Assembly: GCA_029571425.1 (NCBI GenBank)
Contig: JAKPSR010000308.1
Coordinates: 1-8,778 of the forward strand
Direction: 5' to 3'
Length of the DNA stretch: 8,778 nt
From: Spirochaetota bacterium
GTDB taxonomy: Bacteria > Spirochaetota > Spirochaetia > Treponematales > Treponemataceae
Shown: positions 1 to 6,903 of the stretch, one piece after another
How positions within the stretch are numbered: the stretch's first letter is position 1
Layout of the letters: the number at the start of each line of letters is the position of its first letter
Made by a program: the position numbers and the translations under genes
Notes under the pieces: generated by a model
The model's database searches: none
Told to the model about the DNA's origin: nothing
What the model saw: the letters and a program-made list of their open reading frames with translations, nothing else

Positions 1-2022
1 GGCTATCCCGACGAGATGGGCACCGTCCTCGACGGGGTGTACGTTGTCTCTCCCTGGCACTGGGGCGGGGCATACTCGATCTTCGACCCGCTGATGGTCG
101 ACACCGTCAAGATGTCGCACGGGATATTCTCCGCGCGCTACGGCCGCGCGATGTCCGGCCTCCTTGAGGTCACCACGATCAAGCCATCGTCCTCCTTGGT
201 CAGGATCGACGGCGGCATCGGCACCACGTCGTGCAATCTCTTCGCGCAGGTCCCGTTCGGGGACAAAGCAGGCCTCTTCATCGGCGGAAAGCTCACCTAC
301 CTCGAGCCCCTCGGCTGGTTCTACGACGCGATGGGGAACGAGCCGAAGATGTCGGAGACCATCCCGACGATGCCGTACATCCGCGACTTCTACGCGAAGC
401 TATACTACACCCCGACGCCGAAGCTCGACCTCTCGCTGAACCTCTTCTTCGGGAGTGACGGCGTCGGCACCTCGAGCGAGGACGAGAACGACGGGATCAC
501 CACGAAATCGGAATTCGACTGGCTCAATATCCTCGGGTTCGTCGGCCTCAACGCGCGCTGGATGCCCACCGATCGCGCCGTCGTGCATTTCATCGGGGCG
601 TACAACAACAACACGATGGACCTCGACCTGAGCGTCGACCCTTCGGGGAGATACGAGTACAGCGACGCCTTCCTCGACGTCTACGACAACCTCGACGGCC
701 GGCTCGACCGCCAGATCAACTACCAGACCGGATACTCCGTCGACCGCTTCAAGACCACCGGCTTCGCGCGAAACGTGATACACCAAGCCCAGGGAAAGCT
801 CGAGACGGATTTCCTGGTCACCGGCAGCCACGTCGTCAGCGTCGGCGTCGAGGAGGTATTCCAGTTCGCGCAGGCCGAGCAGGAATTCAACACCTGGATA
901 GAGACCGTCGAGGGAAGCGTCACCACCTTTCGTCCCGTTAGCTACCAGATGGACGTGGACGGGAACCGGGTGCTCAACAGCTCGGCCTACCTCCTCTGGG
1001 CGTTCGGATCCGACTCCTCGCCCCTGCGCGGCGAGATCGGACTGCGCGGCGAGCATTTCTACCTTTGGAACGACGAGCTCCGCCTCAACACCTACCCCGT
1101 CGCGAACCCCCGCGCCTCCGCGCAATGGACGCCGCTGCGCGCCTCAAAGCGCCTCCATCACCTCACCTTCTCCATCGGGTCCGGTTTCTACTCGATGTTC
1201 CCGATCGACGTCATCGGGGCCGAAGATAAGTACGGCGTCGAGAGCTTCGACGTTGGGCCGAACCGCGCCTGGTTCCAGGTCGTCGGGGCCGAGGTCGAGA
1301 CCGCGAGCAACTGGATATTCAAGCTGGAGGGCTACTACAAGCGTTACTTTAACCGCCTGTACATCGTCACCGACGAGACGGGGACCGAGACCGAATACGA
1401 CGCCTACACGGACGGAAAGGGATACGCCGCCGGCTTCGACCTGATGCTCCAAAAGAAGAACGGCAGGATATTCGACGGGTATCTTTCCTACTCCTTCGTC
1501 TACGCGAAGTACCTTAACCCGACCGATCCCGCGTACGATAACCAAGAGACGATGAGCGGCGAGCCGCTCGGCGACTGGTACTACCCGAGCTTCCACCGAT
1601 TCCACACGCTGAACCTCGTGCTCAACATCAAGCCGGTAACCGGCATGGTAATCACGGTGAAAGCGAGCCTCGCGACCGGGTCGCCGAGGACACGCGACGG
1701 GGTTATCGGGTTCTATCCCGCCACGCTCGACGACGGAACCGTGGTAGAGCGCTATACCAGGACCGAGATCTACGACGACTCGCTCAGGACCGATATTTCC
1801 ATGCCGATCGATATCCGCTTCGGTTACTCGAACTACTTCAGGAACTCGAGGGCACGCTGGGAGTTCTACGTCGGGGCCGAGGACATCCTCGTGAACCTCT
1901 ATTCCCCGAAGGGCAACAGCGATTTCGATCCCTTCACGGGAGAGGAGATCGCGGACAGCGACGAGGCCGACTTCAACATCGGCATGCCGTTGATAAGCAC
2001 CGGCTTTAAGATCAGCTACTGA
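1..2022 (+). CDS. TonB-dependent outer-membrane receptor, 5' end missing
   Basis: This is the C-terminal 673 residues of a TonB-dependent receptor, an outer-membrane beta-barrel that imports a scarce ligand using energy relayed by TonB. The frame is open from base 1, so the ATG at 16 is internal. Visible residues 9-59 are the end of the plug domain: LDGVYV (10-15), SIFDP (26-30) and HGIFSARYGRAMSGLLEV (40-57) match the usual 'DGv..SiFnP..v..v..GgfpaeyGg.lsgvv.v' pattern. The remaining ~610 residues alternate aromatic-rich strands, as in a 22-strand barrel. Late strands GYLSYSFVYAK (~493) and HTLNLVLNIKP (~535) are typical, and the protein ends in an aromatic residue (STGFKISY). Signal peptide, any carboxypeptidase-like N-domain and the TonB box lie upstream of the window. 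It heads the lipoprotein-exbB-exbD-exbD-tonB cluster. The ligand (siderophore, haem, cobalamin, glycan, metal) cannot be told from what is visible. Confidence 0.92.
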   Translation, partial: GYPDEMGTVLDGVYVVSPWHWGGAYSIFDPLMVDTVKMSHGIFSARYGRAMSGLLEVTTIKPSSSLVRIDGGIGTTSCNLFAQVPFGDKAGLFIGGKLTYLEPLGWFYDAMGNEPKMSETIPTMPYIRDFYAKLYYTPTPKLDLSLNLFFGSDGVGTSSEDENDGITTKSEFDWLNILGFVGLNARWMPTDRAVVHFIGAYNNNTMDLDLSVDPSGRYEYSDAFLDVYDNLDGRLDRQINYQTGYSVDRFKTTGFARNVIHQAQGKLETDFLVTGSHVVSVGVEEVFQFAQAEQEFNTWIETVEGSVTTFRPVSYQMDVDGNRVLNSSAYLLWAFGSDSSPLRGEIGLRGEHFYLWNDELRLNTYPVANPRASAQWTPLRASKRLHHLTFSIGSGFYSMFPIDVIGAEDKYGVESFDVGPNRAWFQVVGAEVETASNWIFKLEGYYKRYFNRLYIVTDETGTETEYDAYTDGKGYAAGFDLMLQKKNGRIFDGYLSYSFVYAKYLNPTDPAYDNQETMSGEPLGDWYYPSFHRFHTLNLVLNIKPVTGMVITVKASLATGSPRTRDGVIGFYPATLDDGTVVERYTRTEIYDDSLRTDISMPIDIRFGYSNYFRNSRARWEFYVGAEDILVNLYSPKGNSDFDPFTGEEIADSDEADFNIGMPLISTGFKISY

Positions 2023-2023
2023 C

Positions 2024-2028
2024 GGAGG
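2024..2028 (+). promoter_or_regulatory. Ribosome binding site for the lipoprotein gene
   Basis: A perfect GGAGG lies in the 14-base gap after the receptor stop codon, 8 bases before the GTG at 2037. It is what fixes this GTG as the start. The signal peptide that follows supports the same choice. Confidence 0.8.
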
Positions 2029-2036
2029 ACCCAACG

Positions 2037-2921
2037 GTGAACACGAACGCAATCAAGCCGCCTCGGGCGGTCCTGAAGATACCGGCGGCCCTCGCCGCCG
2101 CGGCCATCGTCGCGCTGACGCTCATAGGCTGCGGATCCGACCCCGCGACGAGGCGATGGACCGAGCCCAAAAAATCGGGAAGCGTGTCGATCGGCGTCTT
2201 TCCCATTGAGGGGACGACTGGATCGGGCGCCGCGCGCTTCGAGGCGACCGGGCTACTCCGCACCGCCTGCACCCTCGAGGGCACGGTCCGCGACTCGGGA
2301 GACCGCGTGGAATTCCTCGTAGAGCGCGCCCACTGGTTCAGTAACTGGCATGATGGGTGGACGGAGGCCGAATTCTCCGCGTCCGGAACCCTCGTGCTCG
2401 CGCGAAACGGCGAGTCGTGGACCCTTAGCGCGCCGACGCCCCCGCGCCTCGAGTACCCGACGGCGGCCATCATCCGCTACCGCGACACCGTCATCGACGG
2501 CGACGAGGGATTGAACCTCTTTGAGCGACGGTGGAACCGGATCGAGGCGTCGCGCGACCTGCTCAAGAAAAAGCTGGGGAGCGACCATTACGAGGTCTTC
2601 GTCGCCGACAAGAAACGCGACCGCCCCTCGTCCTTCTTCCATGTGGCCGGCCGGTTCCTGTTCCCCGAGGTCTACGGGAACGCGGACGGGTCCGACCACG
2701 AGATGCCCCCGCGCGACCGCCGCGCCAAGGCCGAGGGGATCGCATGGGACCTAGACTACACCGAGGCGACATTCCCCGAGCAGTTCCGCGAGATCCGGGA
2801 CTCGGGCACCCTCTTCCGCGATTGGGAAGAGTGCGGCCCCCTCTTCTTCCTCACGTACAATTGGGACTGGGCATTCTCGGCCCAACTTCCCGCCTCTGCC
2901 CTGATCGAACGGGCCGAATAG
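2037..2921 (+). CDS. Lipoprotein of unknown family, likely receptor partner
   Basis: A 294-residue exported lipoprotein that I do not recognise as a known family. The GTG start is set by GGAGG 8 bases upstream. The signal peptide has a basic n-region (K7, R10, K14), an Ala/Leu-rich core (about 16-29) and a lipobox LIGC with Cys32 as the lipidated residue. The +2 residue is Gly, so by the E. coli rule it would go to the outer membrane. The mature part is polar and looks soluble. It has a tight aromatic/His cluster HWFSNWHDGW at 99-108, a second aromatic patch TYNWDWAF at 273-280, and only two further cysteines (78 and 266), which could form a disulfide. It sits 14 bases after the receptor and 31 before exbB, so a periplasm- or surface-facing accessory role in the same import system is likely. 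That role is inferred from position only. It does not resemble SusD, HmuY or an ABC substrate-binding protein to my eye. Confidence 0.87.
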   Translation: MNTNAIKPPRAVLKIPAALAAAAIVALTLIGCGSDPATRRWTEPKKSGSVSIGVFPIEGTTGSGAARFEATGLLRTACTLEGTVRDSGDRVEFLVERAHWFSNWHDGWTEAEFSASGTLVLARNGESWTLSAPTPPRLEYPTAAIIRYRDTVIDGDEGLNLFERRWNRIEASRDLLKKKLGSDHYEVFVADKKRDRPSSFFHVAGRFLFPEVYGNADGSDHEMPPRDRRAKAEGIAWDLDYTEATFPEQFREIRDSGTLFRDWEECGPLFFLTYNWDWAFSAQLPASALIERAE

Positions 2922-2952
2922 TGTATATTGTAACCGCATAAGGAGCGCTGAA

Positions 2953-3600
2953 ATGGAAAACGAATGGAGTCTCATCGAGCTATTCAAACTGGGAGGGGTG
3001 TTCATGTGGCCCCTCCTCGCCTTCTCGGTCGCCACCATCGCGATCACGATCGAGCGGGTCATCTACATATTCTGGCACAACCTTAAGGTCGGCGAGATCC
3101 TGTCGGCCGTACTCGACCTCGTCCGCGGCGGGAAGGTCAACGAGGCGCGCGAACGCCTCGCCGCCGAGCCGAGAAAGAACGCCTCCGCGTCTATCCTGCT
3201 CGCCCTCGTGTCGAACGCGAACCGGGGCGAGGCGCGGATGGAGAAAGCGACCGAGGCCGAGGCCCAGGAGCGCATCCGCCAGCTCGAGAACGGTTTCAAC
3301 TACCTGACCGCACTCGCGTCCCTGTCGCCGCTGACCGGCTTCCTCGGGACCGTCTCGGGGATGATCGGCGCGTTCAAGTCGATCGCGAGCGCGACCGAGG
3401 TAAATGCCCAGCTCGTGGCGAACGGCATCTACGAGGCGCTTATCACGACCGTCTTCGGCCTCTGCATCGCGATCGTCGCCCTCCTTGCCTACAACCTTCT
3501 CCTGAAGCGCGTGGATACCTTCGCCGCGGACATCACGAAAGCGTCTAGCGACCTGACATCGGCCCTCCTCGAGGCCGAGGAGACCGGAGGGGCCCGCTAA
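2953..3600 (+). CDS. exbB: ExbB, proton-channel subunit of the TonB motor
   Basis: A 215-residue MotA/TolQ/ExbB family inner-membrane protein. ExbB forms the pentameric shell around ExbD and converts proton-motive force into TonB movement. Three membrane segments are visible: about 14-37 (GGVFMWPLLAFSVATIAITIE), 116-140 and 159-183. Between the first and second is the expected cytoplasmic loop. The second segment carries the family core PLTGFLGTVSGMIGAF (126-141). The third has the polar pair T165-T166 in ALITTVFGL, at the place of the conserved channel-lining threonine. The protein lacks the long periplasmic N-terminus of E. coli ExbB and starts almost directly at the first segment, as in TolQ-like and Bacteroidota-type members. 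The start is fixed by AGGAG at 2941-2945, 7 bases before ATG. TolQ or MotA are alternatives by family, but two ExbDs and TonB immediately downstream settle on ExbB. Confidence 0.95.
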   Translation: MENEWSLIELFKLGGVFMWPLLAFSVATIAITIERVIYIFWHNLKVGEILSAVLDLVRGGKVNEARERLAAEPRKNASASILLALVSNANRGEARMEKATEAEAQERIRQLENGFNYLTALASLSPLTGFLGTVSGMIGAFKSIASATEVNAQLVANGIYEALITTVFGLCIAIVALLAYNLLLKRVDTFAADITKASSDLTSALLEAEETGGAR

Positions 3601-3601
3601 G

Positions 3602-4012
3602 ATGATCAGGCGATTCATGAAGCGGAAGCCCGACGATCCGGGCGACTCCGCCTCGCTGAACGACCTCTCGTTCATCCTCATTATATTCTTCATCGCCATC
3701 GCCGGCTTCAACGTCAACAAGGGATTCCTGATGACCTTGCCGAACCGCGAACGCCCGCGCATCGTGCAGACCGAAGACCTGCTGAAATGCTCGATCGACG
3801 CGTCGGGAACGTATTCAGTCGACGGCAAGTCGATGGGCAAGGAAGGGCTCGAGGAGGCGATTAAGGACAAGAGGCTGAACCACCCGAATATGACCTTCCT
3901 GCTCCTCATCGACCCGGAGACCCCCTACCAAGCCGTGGTCGACGTCATCCAGGCGGTCCGCGCGCAGAAGGTCGAGAACTTCTCGTTCCGCATGGAGGCG
4001 GCCGGCGCATGA
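3602..4012 (+). CDS. exbD: ExbD-family protein, first of two copies
   Basis: A 136-residue ExbD/TolR protein with a basic cytoplasmic tail (RRFMKRK), one membrane segment at about 22-39 and a periplasmic domain. The core SLNDLSFILIIFFIAIAGFN (18-37) places Asp21 where the essential proton-accepting Asp25 of E. coli ExbD sits. The periplasmic part has the usual 'G.y.vdGk' turn (YSVDGK, 71-76) and the final 'D..tPyq.vv.v...vr' helix (DPETPYQAVVDVIQAVR, 103-119). It starts 1 base after the exbB stop, with GGAGG inside the end of exbB (3586-3590, 11 bases upstream). It differs clearly from the second copy: its membrane core lacks the SMxDIxFLLLIF pattern and instead continues into NVNKGFLM. It is probably one half of an ExbD heterodimer or an alternative stator partner for the same ExbB. 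Confidence 0.93.
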   Translation: MIRRFMKRKPDDPGDSASLNDLSFILIIFFIAIAGFNVNKGFLMTLPNRERPRIVQTEDLLKCSIDASGTYSVDGKSMGKEGLEEAIKDKRLNHPNMTFLLLIDPETPYQAVVDVIQAVRAQKVENFSFRMEAAGA

Positions 4013-4413
4013 TTAATCTCAAGCGATCGAAGAAGCCGCCGCTAATCCCGATGTCCTCGATGTCGGACATCGGCTTCCTCCTCCTGATCTTCATCATGCT
4101 GATCTCGCTGATCAACCAGCGGCACGAGGTGAAGATCGACTATTCGGAGGCGAAGGTGCTGGAGAGAACCCAGGAGCCGGAGAACCTCGAGATATGGGTC
4201 GAGCGGAACGGGCGCATCAGCGTCGACGGGAAAGTCGTCGCGCTCGACGACCTCGAGCAGCTGATCGCGGGCACGCTCGCCTATCAGCCGTCGGCCCGCG
4301 TGCACGTCATCGCGGACCGAAACACCCCGTATCGGCACGTCAACGCGATCGTCGGCATACTGCAGACCCTGCAGCACCGCGTGGTGAGCTTCGTCGTCAG
4401 GGAGGAGCTATGA
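4009..4413 (+). CDS. exbD: ExbD-family protein, second of two copies
   Basis: A 134-residue ExbD/TolR protein with the more canonical core of the two: SSMSDIGFLLLIFIMLISL (16-34), with Asp20 as the predicted proton-path residue. A basic N-terminal tail (LKRSKK) faces the cytoplasm and the segment after about residue 36 is periplasmic. The SVDGK turn and the DRNTPYRHVNAIVGILQTLQ helix parallel those of the first ExbD, confirming common ancestry despite low identity. The ATG overlaps the preceding stop as ATGA (4009-4012), with GGAGG at 3994-3998. The gene in turn overlaps tonB by 4 bases. Tight overlaps suggest translational coupling and a fixed stoichiometry within the motor complex. Confidence 0.95.
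   Translation: MINLKRSKKPPLIPMSSMSDIGFLLLIFIMLISLINQRHEVKIDYSEAKVLERTQEPENLEIWVERNGRISVDGKVVALDDLEQLIAGTLAYQPSARVHVIADRNTPYRHVNAIVGILQTLQHRVVSFVVREEL
4401..4406 (+). promoter_or_regulatory. Ribosome binding site fixing the tonB start
   Basis: GGAGGA ends 3 bases before the ATG at 4410, inside the last codons of the second exbD. The reading frame stays open upstream to 4194, but that extra stretch is an Arg-rich shadow of exbD. This site plus the ATGA overlap marks 4410 as the true start. Confidence 0.75.
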
Positions 4414-4985
4414 TCTCGCGATGGATCGTCAAGAACCGGCGCGCCGTGATCTTCGCGTGCGTCGCCCTCCTCCACGTCGCGGCGCTCGCCCTTGTCCGCT
4501 TCGCGCTCCCGTCCGACGGGGGCGAGGTTGTGGACGATTACGAGATACTCAAGCTCGTCGACGTCGAGGAATTCGTCCCGCCCCCGGAAGACCCGAAGGT
4601 CACCACGGTGTTCAACCAGCCAACATCTTCCGAGGACGTGATCGGGATGGAGTCGCCGGTCGTCGAGATCAACGATGTCGAGCCCGACTACCTCCCGCAG
4701 CATAAGGTTTCCGAGGTTCCCGGGATACCCACGGGCGAGATCCTTTCCCGCATCGACTACCCCCCGATCGCGCTTAGGCAGGGGATCGAAGGCGTGGTCT
4801 ACCTCGAGCTTTTCATAGACGAGACTGGGAGGATCAGGCGCACGAAGGTGCTCAAGGACCCGGGATACGGCTTCGCCGAGGCGGCGCTCGCGTCCCTGCA
4901 GGGCGTGCGGTGCCGGCCCGCGAAGGCGAACGGGATGCCGGTCGCCGTCCGCTTCCGCTACCCGGTGCGCTTTACGCTTAAATAG
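4410..4985 (+). CDS. tonB: TonB, energy-transducing protein, short linker
   Basis: A 191-residue TonB. It spans the periplasm, pulling on the TonB box of the outer-membrane receptor when driven by ExbB/ExbD. The N-terminal anchor is about residues 12-31, and His22 (CVALLHVAALALV) lies where E. coli TonB has its critical membrane His20. The linker (about 33-107) is short and strongly acidic, with 19 Asp/Glu against 3 Lys by my count. It has only one small proline cluster (PPPEDP, 57-62) in place of long Pro-Glu/Pro-Lys repeats. The C-terminal domain (about 108-191) is a standard TonB fold: IDYPPIALRQGIEGVVYLEL, then IDETGRI, and the RCRPAKANGMPVAV end. The start overlaps the second exbD by 4 bases. 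A terminator follows 7 bases after the stop, so this is the last gene of the operon. Confidence 0.94.
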   Translation: MISRWIVKNRRAVIFACVALLHVAALALVRFALPSDGGEVVDDYEILKLVDVEEFVPPPEDPKVTTVFNQPTSSEDVIGMESPVVEINDVEPDYLPQHKVSEVPGIPTGEILSRIDYPPIALRQGIEGVVYLELFIDETGRIRRTKVLKDPGYGFAEAALASLQGVRCRPAKANGMPVAVRFRYPVRFTLK

Positions 4986-4992
4986 TCCGTCG

Positions 4993-5019
4993 GCCGCCGG
5001 AGATTCCGGCGGCTTTTTT
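4993..5019 (+). terminator. Intrinsic terminator of the receptor-exb-tonB operon
   Basis: A perfect 8-bp GC stem (GCCGCCGG at 4993-5000, CCGGCGGC at 5006-5013) with a 5-base loop AGATT is followed by six T (5014-5019). It begins 7 bases after the tonB stop. On the minus strand the same hairpin is not followed by a T-run, so it should act mainly on plus-strand transcripts. Confidence 0.92.
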
Positions 5020-6757
5020 ATTTCCCGTCGGCGCCCTTCTTCTGCGCATGCCCACCGAGGGCGCCCGAGATCGTATAGAGATATCGCTTGATCTTTTGAC
5101 TCGCCGTCTTCTCGAAACGCTCGATCAGCTCGACGCGGTCAATGCGCGATATGCGCCCGACGTTCTCGTTCACGAAGAAGCGGATCTCGTCGAGTATCTC
5201 CTCGCTCTTGTACGCGACGTACCGCGACATCTCGATCATCGCCTCGTTCATGGCGTCTCCGATCCGCTCGCCGACGGAGGAAACCGCCGCGCCGCGCCGC
5301 TCGGCCTCGGCCGCGACCTTCTCCTCGTCGAGCTGGACGAGGGCGACGAGGGACGAGCCCTCTCCCTCTACGACGAGGGACTCGGCGACGAAGGGATGCT
5401 GGTTCAGCACGAACTCGATGTCCTCGGGGTATATGTTCTCGCCGCTCGCGCCGAGGATCATGTTCTTCGATCGGCCCTTGAGGGAAAGGCGGCCCTTCCG
5501 GTCGATCGAGCCGAGGTCGCCGGTGCGGAGCCAACCGTCGGACGTGAAGGTAGCGCGCGTCAGCTCGGCGTCGCGGTAATAGCCCTTCATCACGTTCGGA
5601 CCGCGAACCACGAGCTCGCCCACCCCGGTCGCGGGATCGGGCGAGTCGATCCGGAGCTCGACGCCGGGCATCGCGGGCCCGATCGTCCCGGGGACCGTGA
5701 TCCTGGGACCTGAACCCGCGAGCAGCGGCGAGGTCTCCGTGAGCCCGTACCCGATCGCGTAAGGAAAGCGCGCCTCCTTCATGAAGCGCTCGACCGCGGG
5801 GTCGACCTTGGCGCCGCCGATCCCGAAGAACTTAACCCTCCCGCCGAAGGTGCGCTTAAGGGAACGCCCGGCGATGCGGTTGAGCAACACGCGAAAGGGG
5901 GCGATCGCGTACAGGGCGCGGGTCAGCGGCCGGGACGTGAAGGTCGGGAGGACCTTGTTCTTGTATATCTTCTCCATGATGATCGGCACGCTGAGGATGA
6001 TCGTCGGCCTGACCCGCTGGAGGGCGGGAAGGAGCGTCGTGACCGTCGGCGGCTTCTCGAGGTAGTAGATCGACGCGCCGTTCAGGAGGAACATCAGGAA
6101 GCCGATCGTGAACTCGTAGACGTGGGACATCGGGAGGAAGGATAGCCCGATGTCGTACTTGTTGATGCGCTGGAAGAACTGCCCGCCGATCGCGGTGAAC
6201 ACCAGGTTTTTGTGGCTGAGCTCGACGCCCTTCGAGCGCCCGGTGGTGCCCGAGGTGTAGATGATCGAGGCGGTGTCCTCCTCGCCGACGGAGACCTCGG
6301 GGGCGGAGCCGGAACGCGTCTCGGTTCCCCTCTCGAGGGCGAAATCCTCCGCCGAGAGGACGGTTACGAGCGCTGAGTCCGCCTCGCCCGCGATCTTCTC
6401 GCGAAGCCTCGGGTGGACGATCGCGGCCTTCGCTCCGGAGTGCGTCACGCAGGAACATGCCTCCTTCGTGGAGAAGTCGGGCAGAAGGGGCACCGCGACC
6501 GCACCGAGGGAGACGACGGCGAAGTAGGCGACGCCCCAGGCGGGGGCGCTTGGGCTGAAGATCATGACCCGGTCGCCAGCCGATACCCCAAGCCTCCACA
6601 GGCGATCCCGAAGGGAGGCGACGCGCTCGCCGAACTCGGTCCAGGCGAAGGGCTCGCCCGAGGCGAACGCGAGGGCGGGACGGTCGCCGAACTTGGCGAC
6701 GGTATTGCGAAGGAGGGCGGGAAAGGTATATGCGCCCAGATCCTCGATGGTTTGCAT
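5018..6757 (-). CDS. Long-chain acyl-CoA synthetase-like AMP-forming ligase
   Basis: A 579-residue ANL-superfamily adenylating enzyme. It likely activates a fatty acid with ATP to an acyl-adenylate and then to acyl-CoA, at the cytoplasmic face of the membrane. Motifs in order: phosphate-binding loop IIYTSGTTGRSKGVELSH (165-182), FLPMSHVYE (207-215), substrate-pocket region GIGGAKV (312-318), YGLTETSP (337-344), GWLRTGDLG (408-416) with the ribose-binding Asp, hinge KGRSKNMILGASGENIYPEDIE (427-448), and near the C-terminus TASQKIKR (551-558), which supplies the catalytic lysine (Lys555 most likely). All core residues are present, so it should be active. Spacing and the IGPAMPGVELRI segment (359-370) fit the long-chain (FadD15/ACSL-like) group better than acetyl-CoA or peptide-synthetase ligases, but chain length is inferred. 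AAGGAG lies 5 bases before the ATG. It converges on tonB and has its own promoter region, so it seems unlinked to the import operon. Confidence 0.93.
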   Translation of the reverse strand: MQTIEDLGAYTFPALLRNTVAKFGDRPALAFASGEPFAWTEFGERVASLRDRLWRLGVSAGDRVMIFSPSAPAWGVAYFAVVSLGAVAVPLLPDFSTKEACSCVTHSGAKAAIVHPRLREKIAGEADSALVTVLSAEDFALERGTETRSGSAPEVSVGEEDTASIIYTSGTTGRSKGVELSHKNLVFTAIGGQFFQRINKYDIGLSFLPMSHVYEFTIGFLMFLLNGASIYYLEKPPTVTTLLPALQRVRPTIILSVPIIMEKIYKNKVLPTFTSRPLTRALYAIAPFRVLLNRIAGRSLKRTFGGRVKFFGIGGAKVDPAVERFMKEARFPYAIGYGLTETSPLLAGSGPRITVPGTIGPAMPGVELRIDSPDPATGVGELVVRGPNVMKGYYRDAELTRATFTSDGWLRTGDLGSIDRKGRLSLKGRSKNMILGASGENIYPEDIEFVLNQHPFVAESLVVEGEGSSLVALVQLDEEKVAAEAERRGAAVSSVGERIGDAMNEAMIEMSRYVAYKSEEILDEIRFFVNENVGRISRIDRVELIERFEKTASQKIKRYLYTISGALGGHAQKKGADGK

Positions 6758-6802
6758 TCAGTCTCCTTACAGCGACGCGGCTATACCGCTCTATCTGTCA
6801 TA

Positions 6803-6834
6803 CTAATAGTCGACAAAATTCGAAAAAATGTCAA
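6803..6834 (-). promoter_or_regulatory. Candidate sigma-70-type promoter of the acyl-CoA ligase gene
   Basis: On the minus strand a perfect -35 hexamer TTGACA (6834-6829) lies in an AT-rich pocket of otherwise GC-rich DNA. Downstream, TATTAG (6808-6803) is the best -10 by match (4 of 6) but at a long 20-base spacing; GACTAT (6811-6806) has the ideal 17-base spacing but only 3 of 6 matches. A start near 6795 would give a leader of about 40 bases before the ATG at 6757. The -35 is convincing, the -10 is not settled. Confidence 0.5.
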
Positions 6835-6846
6835 CAAAGAGGATGT

Positions 6847-6886
6847 AAAAAGAAAAAGCCGCCGACCCCGTGGGGCCAGCGGCTTT
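6847..6886 (-). terminator. Intrinsic terminator after purA
   Basis: Read on the minus strand, a long GC stem pairs 6883-6872 (GCCGCTGGCCCC) with 6869-6858 (GGGGTCGGCGGC), with two internal mismatches and a small loop around 6870. A T-rich run (TTTTTCTTTTT, 6857-6847) follows. It begins 18 bases after the purA stop codon and separates the purine genes from the acyl-CoA ligase gene. The flanking AAA/TTT bases can extend the stem. Confidence 0.88.
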
Positions 6887-6903
6887 CGCCCTATAAACGT
6901 GGT

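Noticed and set aside
16..18. ATG at base 16 as the start of the receptor
   Set aside because: The frame is open to the window edge and the codons before it continue a standard plug-domain pattern, so the gene begins upstream.
1144..2052. 302-codon minus-strand open frame opposite the receptor
   Set aside because: Antisense shadow of the receptor barrel, a Val/Glu/Arg/Gly-rich product with no family features.
2901..2929. Internal promoter before exbB (TATATT at 2924-2929)
   Set aside because: The -10-like word is fair and sits in a short AT-rich gap, but the -35 position (CTGATC, 2901-2906) matches only 3 of 6. Not enough to call.
2980..3909. 309-codon minus-strand open frame opposite exbB and exbD
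   Set aside because: Mirror of two well-supported membrane-protein genes; charged low-complexity product, no ribosome site or motif.
4360..4375. Repeated CTGCAG words in the second exbD
   Set aside because: Two close PstI-like words coding for Leu-Gln pairs; ordinary codon use, not a repeat element.
4194..4409. N-terminal extension of tonB by 72 codons
   Set aside because: The extension is an Arg-rich frame-shifted copy of exbD sequence with no membrane or export character; GGAGGA and the ATGA overlap mark the start at 4410.
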